Positions 47,915 to 60,278 are shown, counted from the first letter of the stretch. The stretch is DNA of 64,000 nt from CAVWDI01 sp963753725 (GCA_963753725.1 CAVWDI010000035.1:9490-73489), one strand, 5' to 3'. Numbers and translations: made by a program. Notes: generated by a model not told the origin, from the letters alone.

Positions 47915-48138
47915 AGTTGGATCTATATTAAAAACTAACGCTTGAAATTATCTGCTGCTCGATGAAAATAGCTGGTCGATACAATTTTTGGTAAGTGGCA
48001 TGATTATAAAGTATAAAACCACGTCAAAAAATTTAATTCTCCTGGGAGTTCTGCTTCGTTTTTTTGATAATTTTCTCTAAAAGATTTCCCTAAGAAATAC
48101 AACATTGTGTTCTTACGCCCGGTTAACGTATCGCTTAT

Positions 48139-48165
48139 TTGATTCCTACACAGGCGGCGTATACT
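48139..48165 (+). promoter_or_regulatory. candidate clpB promoter
   Basis: TTGATT (48139-48144), 15 bases, TATACT (48160-48165). The spacing is short and no CIRCE-type inverted repeat is seen between it and the gene. Confidence 0.4.
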
Positions 48166-48197
48166 ATTTATGTAGAATATAAAATGGAGAAATGTTT

Positions 48198-50787
<2,590 letters not shown>

Positions 50788-50838
50788 AGTTTCCTGAACC
50801 AGACCAGCATTATATCGACCCAATAATATGTGTGATAA

Positions 50839-50868
50839 GAGGGGTTGGCTTGATTGAGCCAACCCCTC
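50839..50868 (+). terminator. terminator of clpB
   Basis: Perfect 12-bp stem GAGGGGTTGGCT / AGCCAACCCCTC with a 6-base loop, 51 bases after the clpB stop, followed by AATATTTCT (weak T-run). Confidence 0.8.
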
Positions 50869-50877
50869 AATATTTCT

Positions 50878-51005
50878 GATAGGAGAATTCCAATCAGTGA
50901 GCACAACGTCAAATTCCACGTGACCTCAATTTACGCCAAGCTGGGCGCCGCAAACCGGGCCGAAGCGGTGCGCATAGGTGTGTCGCGTGGTTTGGTGACC
51001 CTGTA
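50878..51005 (+). pseudogene. LuxR-type HTH remnant
   Basis: An open stretch without start codon encodes about 40 residues ending EHNVKFHVTSIYAKLGAANR and then a C-terminus like that of LuxR/NarL regulators (AEAVRIGVSRGLVTL, stop). The first helix of the HTH is blurred and nothing of a receiver or sensor domain remains upstream, where the clpB terminator lies. A leftover 3' end. Confidence 0.6.
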
Positions 51006-51107
51006 ATTCAGCTGTTGGGTGCCTACCTCACCCAACTCCAATTCTGGAGTCATTGCGAACCCTGGGTACTTTTCCCAGGGTGTGGCAATCTCCCCCTTGC
51101 GATTATA

Positions 51108-51596
51108 TTATTCGTGTACGTGGCCGTGTTCGAGCTCTTCTTGGGTGGCCGGGCGGAGGTCGGTTACTTTTACCGAGAAAGTCAGCTCTTTGCCCGCCAG
51201 GGGATGGTTGAAGTTCAGCTCCACGTTCTGGTCGTCGAAGCTCTCCACATAGGCGTCCAACTCCTCACCGTCTTCGTCGCGCAGCTGCAGGAAGGTGTCC
51301 TTTTCGAGCGGAATTTTGTCCGGGAACTCAGCGCGCGGCACACTGCCGACCGCTTCTGGGTCGAATTCGCCGTAGGCCTCTCCCGGGAATACCTGGAATT
51401 TTTTGCTCTCACCGACTTTCATGCCGTAAAGCTGGCGCTCCAGACCTTGGATGACCTGCTCCTGACCCTGGATGAAATAAAGCGGGTTGTTATCCGCGGT
51501 CTGTTCGTAATCCTGTCCATCTATCTGCAGCACATATTCTAGACCGATCACCAGGTCGTCTTTGACTTCTAATTCTCCATTATTTGATTCGTCCAT
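51108..51596 (-). CDS. slyD: FKBP-type peptidyl-prolyl isomerase, SlyD-like
   Basis: 162 residues. FKBP domain (LEYVLQIDGQDYEQT, PLYFIQGQEQVIQGLERQLY, GMKVGESKKFQVFPGEAYGE) with the inserted-in-flap chaperone domain (DTFLQLRDEDGEELDAYVES) and return strand NFNHPLAGKELTFSV, the SlyD arrangement. The short acidic/His tail HGHVHE may bind metal, though it is far shorter than in E. coli SlyD. Confidence 0.9.
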   Translation of the reverse strand: MDESNNGELEVKDDLVIGLEYVLQIDGQDYEQTADNNPLYFIQGQEQVIQGLERQLYGMKVGESKKFQVFPGEAYGEFDPEAVGSVPRAEFPDKIPLEKDTFLQLRDEDGEELDAYVESFDDQNVELNFNHPLAGKELTFSVKVTDLRPATQEELEHGHVHE

Positions 51597-51902
51597 AGCT
51601 GTTCTCCGTATATAAAATCAGTCCGTTATTGTATCAATGAATTCCATATAATAACGGCTGTTTATAAATCTATAACACAATGCCTCTAAAACGCCAAGTA
51701 TTCCCCAAGGTGTATAAAATCCAGTCTAAATACTAGAAAATGTAGTTCTGACGTCCATGAAGACAATTATATGGGACAAAACTCTAGGTGTTCCTATTAC
51801 TAATAGTGATAGAGGATTTATGATAAAAGAACGGGCGTTGGAGCCCGTTCTTTTGTTACTTGCTGTGAAGCATCGTCAATTATTTTTCTATTTAATCATT
51901 TC
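51597..51902. other. intergenic region with terminator
   Basis: 306 bp upstream of slyD; apart from the hairpin at 51825-51854 I see no promoter pair or gene. Confidence 0.5.
51825..51854. terminator. bidirectional intrinsic terminator
   Basis: AAAAGAACGGGC / GCCCGTTCTTTT, 12-bp stem with 6-base loop, A/T runs on both sides. Serves the large secreted-protein gene read on the minus strand. Confidence 0.85.
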
Positions 51903-54512
51903 TCAGGGTGGTGGGATTACTTGATCTGGCATTAGTGGAAAATATATTACACGCCTTGTTGGACTTGTATATCGCAAGGCACCTCTTGTTCTGTCATAAT
52001 AACTAATACCGACCACACCATCGGTTCCAACAGCTGCAGAACAGAATAAACCCGTGTCGCGGTTGTTGTTATCTACCACGAAATTTTCCCAATTTGTAGT
52101 TGTACCACCAGGCCTTTCTGCTACCTTGAGGAAGCCGTTGGTCTCGTCATAATAACATACGGTGCGGTTCCCATTTGCATCGAAAACAGCCAGTGAGTTG
52201 TACATGCCAACATCACCCACAGAATCGATGGTCAGCTTTTCCTGTTCAATGGGAGCACCAGTGTTTGGAGTATCAATCTTTCCCATCCAGTATTTCAGAT
52301 CTTTTACGTCAGTTGGCTGGGTAGTGGCATCATAGTAGGTAACATGTACCCTATCTTTATTAGTTCCACCAATATTTTCGTAGTCTAAAGATAAATAGGC
52401 TTCAATCGTTTCGGGTGGATGATCGATTTTACCGATTCCTGAATCGATCACAATTGGTGCTGACCAACCGCCCAGTGGTGTTTGGTAGACAAGGATAACT
52501 TTGTGGTTCGTGTAGTCGTAAAACGCGATATAGGGTCTATTTCCGGGACTCAAATCGATGGAGGTGAACATACCGTCAAGTGCGGATGTTTCCCAGGTGC
52601 GAGATATCCATTCAGAGGAGACACTGTCCCAGGTAGCGTATTTCAGGTCTTGGTTGCTGGCATCGTAATAACTGAGGTGGGGAATATTATTCGAATCGAT
52701 TGCCATATCAACAAATTTACCTACATCGCCTTCAGTATCTACTTCCTCCGAAATCCAAGTGGTGGTAGAGATTTCCCATTGCGCGAATATAAGATCTTCA
52801 TCTTCGGTATTGTAATAGGCAATCACCGGCACTGTATCGCTGATACCAATGGAAGAATAGGTGCCTGCTGTATAATCCCCAGTGACCGTTCCGAAGGTCC
52901 AACCGTTTGGCTTTGGGATCGGGTTAGAAGCATATCCTTTCCAAGCATATTTGAGGAATTCATTGGTGAGGTTATAGTAGGAGATAAATGGATTGTTATA
53001 CCAGGGTCTGATAGCCACCGAAGTATAGAGACCCACATCACCATAGGTTGCTACGTAATCGTTCACTCCCAGTTTCTCCCAGGCTTCACCGCCCTCTTTC
53101 TGTATCACAATCAGCTGCCCGTCAGTGGCGTCCAGGTAAGCCACCCCGATAGTATCGGAGTAGGTGTCCATCGATGTGAACAAACCCACATTGTGTTCGT
53201 AGTCGAGGATGCCGCCGTTGGGTCCCCACATCTTCAGGTCACGGTTGCCGAAATCGTAGTAGCTGATGCGTTCGTCGTCGTCATCGTCGATGGCAATAGA
53301 GGTGTACCCGCCCTGATTACCTTTGTCTGTCAGACGATCGCACTGCCAGTTATTTGTCTCCCCGCAGTTGCCGTTCCCATCTCCGACAATATGTGCCCGG
53401 TACAGCTCGCCCTTGTCAGGATTATCCCGAAACCATTTGTAGAAACTGATATTGGGTGTCCCATCGCTGTCCACCGCAATGGAGGAATAAGGGCCGTTAC
53501 CGTGCGCCGGCAGGTTGCGTCCGGTGATTTCATGGATTTCAAACTTGTCGTACTCGATGCTGCGCGCGTAGCGCAATTGATCGTAGATGTCGTGGAAGTA
53601 ACTGATATGAATCCGGGGTTCGGTGCCGTAGGTGGCGATCGAAGTCCATAATCCGGTCTCGTAATTAGGTTCGCCCACGTCATCGATGGTCCGGCATCGT
53701 TCCACTGCGCCCGTGTCCCAGAAGTAATACTTCAATGTGCGGCTGGCTTCGTCCTGAAAACTGATATGCACGTTGTTCTTATCGTCAACGGATATGGAGG
53801 TATACTTCCCGACCCCCTTGAGAGGCTCAACCTGCGGGGCGAGTACTTCAGAGGCACTCTCCAGGGAATTTTCTTTCGCAAATTCTCCTGCGCTTGATGA
53901 CTCCTCCAGGCTGTCCGGGGTTTGAGCGCCTTGGCGCGGCAGGATATCAACCCACGGGCAAGAGGTGGCAGTTGTAGCGATGGTGTCTATTTCCCATTTC
54001 TTTGTTACTTGATCGAAATATGCAAGTTTAAGGGCTGCGTTCTTGGCATCGTAATAACTTATGAATGGGACAGCATCGTCATTAAAATCCAGCGCGGCAA
54101 ATTCGCCGACAAGTTCGCTGTCATCAACCAAAAGATTATAGATATCACTGGGATCGTTACCTATCCATGCATCTAGGCTTTCATTGTAGCAGGCATAATA
54201 CAAGCCATCTTGTCCAAATGCCAGACAGGGAGAACCGCCGGGGTTGTAGCGAAAATAGCGGTCGGTCAGATTGTCCACCCCGAACAGCGGGTTTTCGACA
54301 TCCTCGCATTTCCAGCGGTCTGGACCTGAGTAATCAGGATGGCACCTGGCAAGCGCATCAGGGACGCTTGGTTCATTCACGTGCGCACCCTGTGCAGGCA
54401 CAGCGCCCAGGGCGAACAGCATCCCGGCTGTAAGTACGGCGCCCAGCACCAGGCAACCAATTAAAATAACGATACGCGGATTTTGTTTTATTTTCAATTC
54501 AGTTGGGTTCAT
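51903..54512 (-). CDS. large secreted repeat protein, beta-propeller-like
   Basis: 869 residues, GGAG before the ATG. One N-terminal hydrophobic segment (VILIGCLVLGAVLTAGMLFA) serves as signal or anchor. The rest is built of a dozen or more ~50-60-residue units with the pattern YTSIAID..N.PHISYYD......LKYA (for example GPYSSIAVDSDGTPNISFYK and GGYTSIAIDDDDDERISYYD). These resemble the blades of BNR/sialidase-type propellers. Asp/Asn-rich loops suggest calcium. C-terminus is Pro-rich. No catalytic motif recognised; probably a surface-binding protein. Confidence 0.75.
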   Translation of the reverse strand: MNPTELKIKQNPRIVILIGCLVLGAVLTAGMLFALGAVPAQGAHVNEPSVPDALARCHPDYSGPDRWKCEDVENPLFGVDNLTDRYFRYNPGGSPCLAFGQDGLYYACYNESLDAWIGNDPSDIYNLLVDDSELVGEFAALDFNDDAVPFISYYDAKNAALKLAYFDQVTKKWEIDTIATTATSCPWVDILPRQGAQTPDSLEESSSAGEFAKENSLESASEVLAPQVEPLKGVGKYTSISVDDKNNVHISFQDEASRTLKYYFWDTGAVERCRTIDDVGEPNYETGLWTSIATYGTEPRIHISYFHDIYDQLRYARSIEYDKFEIHEITGRNLPAHGNGPYSSIAVDSDGTPNISFYKWFRDNPDKGELYRAHIVGDGNGNCGETNNWQCDRLTDKGNQGGYTSIAIDDDDDERISYYDFGNRDLKMWGPNGGILDYEHNVGLFTSMDTYSDTIGVAYLDATDGQLIVIQKEGGEAWEKLGVNDYVATYGDVGLYTSVAIRPWYNNPFISYYNLTNEFLKYAWKGYASNPIPKPNGWTFGTVTGDYTAGTYSSIGISDTVPVIAYYNTEDEDLIFAQWEISTTTWISEEVDTEGDVGKFVDMAIDSNNIPHLSYYDASNQDLKYATWDSVSSEWISRTWETSALDGMFTSIDLSPGNRPYIAFYDYTNHKVILVYQTPLGGWSAPIVIDSGIGKIDHPPETIEAYLSLDYENIGGTNKDRVHVTYYDATTQPTDVKDLKYWMGKIDTPNTGAPIEQEKLTIDSVGDVGMYNSLAVFDANGNRTVCYYDETNGFLKVAERPGGTTTNWENFVVDNNNRDTGLFCSAAVGTDGVVGISYYDRTRGALRYTSPTRRVIYFPLMPDQVIPPP

Positions 54513-54655
54513 GGCACTCTCCTTTAGAGAAGAACGACCTTATAAGTACGGGTAAGTTATCTGTTGTTTGTTTCTTAAATTCCAGGCGAAAGGTAAACCT
54601 GAAAGCTGGATTATTATCAAATATCCTGCAAAAAGTATAGCATAAAGGCGGATTT

Positions 54656-55904
54656 TTAGTTGCCGCCCAGGAAACTGATGGCGTACTGGGCGTCCCCGTA
54701 ATTTGGATTCTCAAACAACGCTTGTTGGAAGTATCCCAGGGCGCCGTCGTGATCACCCTGGCGGTACAGACCCCACCCGTGCCACAGCAGGGCTTCCTCA
54801 GCGTTGGGTGTGATCTTCAATGCGTATTCGGTCAGCGCGGTCAGGTCGTCGATCTGTCCCGTTCGGAAATAGGCGATAAACGGGCTGAACTGGTAGCGCA
54901 GCATGCGCTGCGGCAATGCCCAATTCGCGCGCCTGGTCGAAGGCGTCGGTAGCTTCCGAGTAACGCTCGAAATAGGTCAGGTTTGAACCCAGGTTGAACC
55001 AGGCAAAGGGGTTCTCCGGGTCGTCTTCTGTCTCGGCCTGGGAGCGCTCCAGCGCCATCTGGCGGTTGTAGTCCGGGTCCCACTCCGCACCCAGGATGGC
55101 TTTGACCGTCTCTTCCTGGTAGGGCTGGTACATCAGGATATAGACCCGGTTGAAAGCGTCCCAGTATTCATCGACGGTTTCAAATGGGACCTCCTGGTCG
55201 GCGCCGTGGTAGCTGTCCTGGGCGATAAATACGCCTTTGCTCTCATCATAGCCGGTCAGCACCTGGTAATGGGCTGCCCACAGGTCATCGTTGGGCCAGT
55301 AGGGACCTTCAAAATAGAAACTTTCCTCGATCATGACCGGGATGCCGGCCGCAAGGAATTGTTTGATCAGTTCCAGATCGCCGCCCACCCGGTACTCGAA
55401 GTTCAGCCAGCCGGCAGTGGTGCGCACGAAATAAGCTAGTTCTTCCACGTTGACATTGCGGTCCTCGCGCTGCGGCTTGAGTGCATCCGCGATCACGTGC
55501 TGGTCGCCCTCCCATCCATAATAACGCAGGTACATGGCCAGCGCAGCCGGTCCGCAGTTATTGATGTCCTGGTATTCCCACCTGGGAGGGTCGAGAATCA
55601 CGGTGCCTGGCAGCGGGGTGGGCGAGGGCATAGGTGTGGGGGTGAAGACTTTTGTGGGCATTAGCGTTGGGGCAGGGGTGTCCGTTGGGGCGCTGGTGGG
55701 GTGGTTGGTGACAACAATCTGTGGGTTGGGCAGGGCGGTCGGCGGCGCTTCGACCGGGTCCACCACGCCGCGCACGTAGGCTTTAGCAAAATCGATACGC
55801 CAGGAAAGCCGTTGGTTAACGGGCGGGAACCAGTAGACCAGCGCTGCAAAGATAAGCAGACCGGTGAGGATTAAAAGGAAACTGAAGGGCGAACGCCTGC
55901 GCAT
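54656..55904 (-). CDS. secreted C39-like peptidase with TPR tail, frameshifted
   Basis: About 416 residues. N-terminal transmembrane anchor (LLILTGLLIFAALVYWF), Thr/Pro-rich stalk, then a C39-type papain-fold domain with catalytic Cys (INNCGPAALAMYLRYYGW), His (AAHYQVLTGYDE) and Asp/Asn region (IAQDSYHG). The C-terminus has tetratricopeptide-like helices (NPFAWFNLGSNLTYFERYSE, GDHDGALGYFQQALFENPNY). The frame breaks near 54915; removing one G of GGG gives ARELALPQRMLRYQFSPF. Substrate unknown. Confidence 0.82.
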
Positions 55905-55920
55905 GGCGGCAATTTTATCA
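55905..55920 (-). promoter_or_regulatory. extended -10 placed for leaderless C39 peptidase gene
   Basis: On the minus strand TGATAAAAT ends 7 bases before the ATG at 55904. TAAAAT is one off consensus; weaker than the other cases. Confidence 0.4.
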
Positions 55921-55984
55921 CCGTAGGCGCTCAGCGTATGTGAAGAAGAGATTAAGCCAATTTTAGGTGTTTGGGATAGGCTTT

Positions 55985-55999
55985 TGATATAATATGGAC
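55985..55999 (+). promoter_or_regulatory. extended -10 placed for leaderless miaB
   Basis: TGATATAAT ends at 55993, 6 bases before the ATG at 56000. Confidence 0.55.
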
Positions 56000-57369
56000 A
56001 TGAAATATCACATTTGGACAGAAGGCTGCCAGATGAACGTGGCCGATTCGCTGCGCGTGGCGTCTTCCCTGGAAAGTCTGGGATACAGTTTCACCCGGGT
56101 ACCGGATCAGGCGGACGTGATTGTGCTCAACACCTGCGTGGTGCGCCAAACCGCCGAGGACAAGGCTTACGGTCGTCTGAATTCGTTCGCCCGTTAAAAA
56201 AGAGCCGTCCGGATCTGGTGATCAACCTGATGGGCTGCCTGGTAGGTGTGAAAGGTTACCAGCGCCTGCAGGAGCGTTTTCCCTTTGTGGATGTATTTTC
56301 CCCGCCCTCCGATCCGGGCCCGCTGGTTGCCCACCTCACCCAGGGTGAGAGCCGAGACCTGGAAACAGATCAAACCGCTGAGCGGTTCGCTGCCATGGAT
56401 GGCGACCTGGCCTTACCTGTGGAAATGCGCGGCAAGCTGGTGTCGACATTTGTGCCGGTCGTGCTGGGCTGCTCGCATGCCTGTACTTTCTGCATCATCC
56501 CCTACCGCCGGGGCGTCGAACGCAGCCGCCCGGCAGGGGGAAATTCTGGCGGAAGTGCGCGCCCTGGTTGCGCAGGGCGTCAAAGAGATCACCCTGCTGG
56601 GGCAGATCGTCGACCGCTACGGGAAGGACATCCTGGATGGCGCTGCCAGCTTGGCGGGTCTGCTGCGAGATGTGCACGAGGTGGAGGGTTTGGAGCGCAT
56701 CCGCTTCCTGACCTCGCACCCCAACTGGATGACGGATGAACTGCTGGAAGTCGTGGCAGAACTGCCCAAAGTGATGCCGCATATCGAAGTGCCGGTCCAG
56801 GCGGGCGACGATCAGGTGCTCAGGGAAATGCAGCGCGGCTACACGGCCGAGGATTACCGCCGGCTGGTGGAACGCATTCGTGCTTCAGTCCCTGGGGCTG
56901 CTATCGCCACGGATGTGATCGTCGGTTTTCCGGGCGAGAGCGAGGCGCAGTTCCAGCGCACCTACGAACTGCTGGCTGAATTGAAGCTGGACGTGGCGCA
57001 TTTGGCGCGCTATTCCGAGCGTCCGGGCACAGTAGCCGCACGCCGTCTGGAGGACGATGTGCCGGATGAGGAGAAATGGCGACGCTTCCGGCTCCTTGAG
57101 GAACTGCAGGAAGGCATCGCAGACGAGATCAATGCCGAATTATCTGGACCAGACCGTGCAGGTGCTGTTTGAGGAGAAGGTGCGCGGCCGCTGGCGCGGG
57201 CGCACCCCGACCAATAAGCTTGTTGTTCGTCGAAAGCGAGCGCGATTTGCGCGGGCAGATCCTTGATGTACGCGTAACCTGGACTGGTCCCTGGTCTATG
57301 CAGGCAAAACTTGAAGGGGAAATAACCGCGGAGCAACCCTTAGATTCGATACCAATCATCGCAGATTAA
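56000..57369 (+). CDS. miaB: tRNA-2-methylthio-N6-dimethylallyladenosine synthase, four frameshifts
   Basis: Reconstructed 455 residues. Radical-SAM methylthiotransferase acting on A37 of tRNA. N-terminal domain: KYHIWTEGCQMNVADSLRVA, NTCVVRQTAEDKAYG, MGCLVG (three cluster-binding Cys); radical-SAM motif GCSHACTFCIIPYRRGVERS; C-terminal TRAM. Four single-base errors: a missing base near 56197 (FARLKKSRPDLV), an extra G near 56535 (SRPAGEILAEVRAL), an extra T near 57143 (NAEYLDQTVQVLFEEK) and an extra T near 57226 (NKLVFVESERDL). All corrections together give an intact family-length protein. ATG at 56000 fits the -10; ATG 55994 is also in frame. Confidence 0.88.
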
Positions 57370-57515
57370 CCCGCGTGATTGTGTGCGATGCATGTGGTTT
57401 CCCAGGGGGCGCTTTGCGGCGTGCGTTGCACATTGAGTGTCCGAGCAGGCGCATCGCAGTGAGCATTGCATATTCGATTTAAATTCCAACCGGGAAGGAA
57501 TTCTCGTTTCTAAAA

Positions 57516-57958
57516 CTATTCCCTGAGATTAAAATACGCCGCGAATGGATCCAGGAAACGCACGCCTTCAACCACCGAACCAGAGCCGAAATCCTCGCTT
57601 AGCACCACCGCGATCTGATTTAACTTAGCGGTTGCCCATATCTGCGCATCCCAGTAATTAAATTGGTGATCGTTTACCCCGCCGCGGCTTCAACCGCTAC
57701 CAGGGCAGTTATCTCGAGCACCTGCCAGGCGCGCAGATAATTCTCCAGGCTTTTGTATGCTTCGCCAACTGTAAGCGGTGCAGGCAGCTTACGGGTTGTG
57801 ACTGCAAAAAACTCCGCCAGTACCTGAGTGCTGACAGCTGCGTTTCCGTCCTGGGTTAGCTGGTTGAGTAGATCAAAAGCCATTTCTTGCTTTAATCTTT
57901 TGGAGCGGTCGTAGGCGGTTACCAGCACATTGGTGTCAACCAGATAATCAACGCTCAT
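57516..57958 (-). CDS. PIN-domain toxin, frameshifted
   Basis: About 147 residues from the ATG at 57958 (GAGGAAC before it). VapC-type ribonuclease: DYLVDTNVLVTAYDRS (first Asp), TQVLAEFFAVTTRK (Glu), and, after adding one G to a GGGG near 57680, NYWDAQIWATAKLNQIAVVL and SEDFGSG with the last acidic residues. As written the frame stops at VEAAAG. Its start overlaps the antitoxin gene by 11 bases. Confidence 0.8.
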
Positions 57959-58205
57959 GAAGTTCCTCACGGTTCCAGGAGCGGGTCCCTTCAACAGGAT
58001 CCTGCTCGAGCAGTTGTAAGATGAACGCACGCTCAGCATTCCACGCCTTTATATCTCTGGTGATTTTTCCTGAAACGTTGAAATGAGAATCGATCGCGGC
58101 GCGAATGATTTCCGCCTGGCTGGCGCCGGTCTTCTCTGACAGCCGTTTGAGTTTCTGTTCCTGTCTGTCATCTATATAGATTTGTTTGCGTATTTTCTGC
58201 GCCAT
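57948..58205 (-). CDS. ribbon-helix-helix antitoxin
   Basis: 85 residues. CopG-type fold: KQIYIDDRQEQKLKRLSEKT followed by GASQAEIIRAAIDSHF, then a charged tail that should wrap the PIN toxin. The pair forms a type II, VapBC-like module, normally autorepressed by the complex. AT-rich DNA with GTATACATTACATTATACATTATA at 58231-58254 upstream may hold its operator. Confidence 0.8.
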   Translation of the reverse strand: MAQKIRKQIYIDDRQEQKLKRLSEKTGASQAEIIRAAIDSHFNVSGKITRDIKAWNAERAFILQLLEQDPVEGTRSWNREELHER

Positions 58206-58332
58206 TTCTCTCTAGTATTTCCTAAGTGATGTATACATTACATTATACATTATATCAAGAGGTCGGGGATAGGGGAATAGGGGATAGGGGATAGGGAAAC
58301 ACATTTATTCCAAACTCCTTATCACTTATCCC

Positions 58333-59118
58333 TTAACCCTTGCCTTTCTTCCTTGCTCTTTTAATAAACGCCGGCGTATTTAAACCGTGCTCCAGCACAT
58401 ACGTCAAATAATGCCCCATCAGTGATTCCATCTCTTTATATATCGCTGGGGAGGGATTGGCGCGGGCTGCTTCTTTATAGCTGCTGCGCTGGAAATGGCG
58501 CATATATTTCAGGGTTGTTTCAGTGACCGGTCGTGAACCAGGTTCGATCCTTCCGCAATTTGGACACAGCGCACCCCCGCGGGGCGGAGAAATACTGGTC
58601 CTGGGGTTCGATCTCCTTTTCGCAGTTAACGCAGTTGAACAGCTGCGGGCGAAAACCGACCAGGTCCAGCAGGCGCATCTCGTAGTAGCGCAGAACCAGT
58701 TCAGATTGGGACTCTGTACACAGGCGAGACAGGCTGTCTTTCAACAAGCGGTAGAGAGGCAGATTTTCTCCTCCTCGTAGGTGAAGCGGTCCAGCAGTTC
58801 CACCACATAGGATGCATAGGAAGTCAGCAGCATATCCTCACGCAGCGGCTGAAACAGGTCGATCGCTTCGGCCTGGGTGACGATCGCTAAATCGCGGCCA
58901 CGCGCCAGCAGCAGCTTGACGTGGGTGAAAGGCTCCAGGTGCCCGGTTTTACGGGAGTGCGGTTTGCGGACTCCCTTGGCGATGGCGCGCAGTTTACCCT
59001 GTTCGCGGGTGAAGATGACCAGCAAACGGTCGGCTTCACCCCAGTCGTTGTGCCTTAAAACGATCCCTTCCGCGCTGCGGGTTCGGATGCGTCGTTGGAT
59101 GCGGTCTGCCTCTGTCAT
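58333..59118 (-). CDS. recO: DNA repair protein RecO, two frameshifts
   Basis: 261 residues when repaired. OB-fold N-terminus (SAEGIVLRHNDWGEADRLLV, KGVRKPHSRKTGHLEPF) and C-terminal helical part with four zinc cysteines (FNCVNCEKE ... LCPNCGR). RecO loads RecA with RecR. Errors: a missing A in an A4 run near 58765 (EEEKNLPLYRLLKDSL) and an extra G in a G5 run near 58580 (SAPRGALCPNCGR). After repair the frame runs to a natural C-terminus at 58333 (FIKRARKKGKG). Confidence 0.88.
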
Positions 59119-59133
59119 GCATCGATTATATCA
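59119..59133 (-). promoter_or_regulatory. extended -10 placed for leaderless recO
   Basis: On the minus strand TGATATAAT (TATAAT at 59125-59130) ends 6 bases before the ATG at 59118. No ribosome site. Confidence 0.6.
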
Positions 59134-59181
59134 GCGCCTTGCTACGTTGACGGCGGTAGGCCCATCTGGTAAAATCCACCC

Positions 59182-59319
59182 GCCCGAGGTGTTGTACCCT
59201 TCACCCCGGGCATAATAATGCCAAGGCATAATTGCTTTGAGCAAATTCTGTTATAGTGAAAGGGTTATAATCCTTTTGCCCGGGGCGTTGTACCCTTCAC
59301 CCCGGGCGTAACAATGCCA
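59182..59319 (+). repeat. duplicated hairpin-forming element before rplI
   Basis: Two 42-base copies at 59182-59223 and 59278-59319, 96 bp apart, differing at four positions. The core is GTTGTACCCTTCACCCCGGG. In the second copy GCCCGGGG and CCCCGGGC form a perfect 8-bp stem around a 14-base loop; in the first copy the stem has one or two mismatches. A TATAAT lies between them at 59266-59271. Their place upstream of rplI suggests a leader or attenuation element, or a local duplication of a repeat. Confidence 0.6.
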
Positions 59320-59371
59320 GAGCAGCTATGTATGTTTTGGTAAATTTATAAGGGCAAAAGGGCTTGAGAAA

Positions 59372-60172
59372 ATGAAAGTACTATTGATTCAGGACGTTTA
59401 CAAACTGGGCCACGCGGGGGATGTGAAAAAGGTGGCCAACGGCTACGGAAGAAATTATTTGATCCCCCAGGGGCTGGCGGTGCTGGCAACCTCGGGCGCG
59501 CTGAAGCAGGTCGAGCGCATCCGGGTACAGGCCGACGCTGAGCGGGTGGTGCTCAACAAGGAAATGAGCGAAGTAGCCGGAAAACTGGTCGGTGTTGAAC
59601 TTATCTTCCCGGTTAAAGCCAGCGAGACCGGAAAGCTGTATGGCTCAGTCACGACTAACATGATCGCGGATGCGATTAACGAGCAGGCCGGAACGGAGAT
59701 CACGCGCCGCCAGGTTGACACGCAGCCTATCCGCACAATCGGCGAGCACCAGGTGGATATCCGCCTGACGATGGATTTGAACCCGGACGTGAAGGTGATC
59801 GTGCATCGCGAGGGTGAATCGCCCGAGTCAGCGGCGATCGAAGCGGCAGCCAGGGCTGGAGAAGAAGCTGAAGCGTTCGACATAGCCGAAGATGTAGCCG
59901 AGCTTGCCGAGGATGCCGAAGTTTCCGAGGAGGTTGAGGCTGTAGCTGAGGCAGAAGCTGAACTAGAGGTTGAAGCTGAGATACAAGATGAAACACAAGA
60001 TGAAGCTTTTCTCGAAGCCGAACTTGAAGAGGTCGTGGAAGAAGTAACTGCAGAAGAGGATGCTGATGAAACCGCAGAAGAAGATGCAGTTGAAGAGGCA
60101 TCAGAAGCCGTTGGAGAAGATGACCTCATTGACGATGAAGCCGCGGAAGTTCTGGAAGAAGAAGAAGCTTAA
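59372..60172 (+). CDS. rplI: 50S ribosomal protein L9 with long acidic C-terminal tail
   Basis: 266 residues. Residues 1-150 are ordinary bL9: MKVLLIQDVYKLGHAGDVKK, the N-domain motif GYGRNYLIPQGLAV, the connecting helix, and C-domain KLYGSVTTNMIADAI. About 115 residues of Glu/Ala/Asp/Val follow, with no Lys or Arg past the first few, much like the tail of the S1 protein at 15-16 kb. L9 is usually about 150 residues, so the tail is extra. No rpsR, ssb or dnaB neighbours as in many bacteria. Confidence 0.92.
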   Translation: MKVLLIQDVYKLGHAGDVKKVANGYGRNYLIPQGLAVLATSGALKQVERIRVQADAERVVLNKEMSEVAGKLVGVELIFPVKASETGKLYGSVTTNMIADAINEQAGTEITRRQVDTQPIRTIGEHQVDIRLTMDLNPDVKVIVHREGESPESAAIEAAARAGEEAEAFDIAEDVAELAEDAEVSEEVEAVAEAEAELEVEAEIQDETQDEAFLEAELEEVVEEVTAEEDADETAEEDAVEEASEAVGEDDLIDDEAAEVLEEEEA

Positions 60173-60230
60173 CTGCATCCGGTTAACTGAATATTAGATC
60201 TTTGAAAGGGGCTGTCCTGTAAGGTTATTT

Positions 60231-60278
60231 GCCTCCCGGAGGACGCACCACATCAGGTGGCACCTGCGGCTGGGAGGC
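60231..60278 (+). promoter_or_regulatory. structured leader or operator before the RodZ-like gene
   Basis: GCCTCCC (60231-60237) pairs with GGGAGGC (60272-60278), enclosing the near-perfect palindrome CAGGTG-G-CACCTG (60254-60266). It could be an RNA element or a protein-binding site; I match it to no known riboswitch. Confidence 0.35.

Noticed and set aside
59455..60129. Ser-rich 224-codon minus-strand frame
   Set aside because: Shadow of the Glu/Ala codons of the L9 tail and domain; no ribosome site and extreme low complexity.
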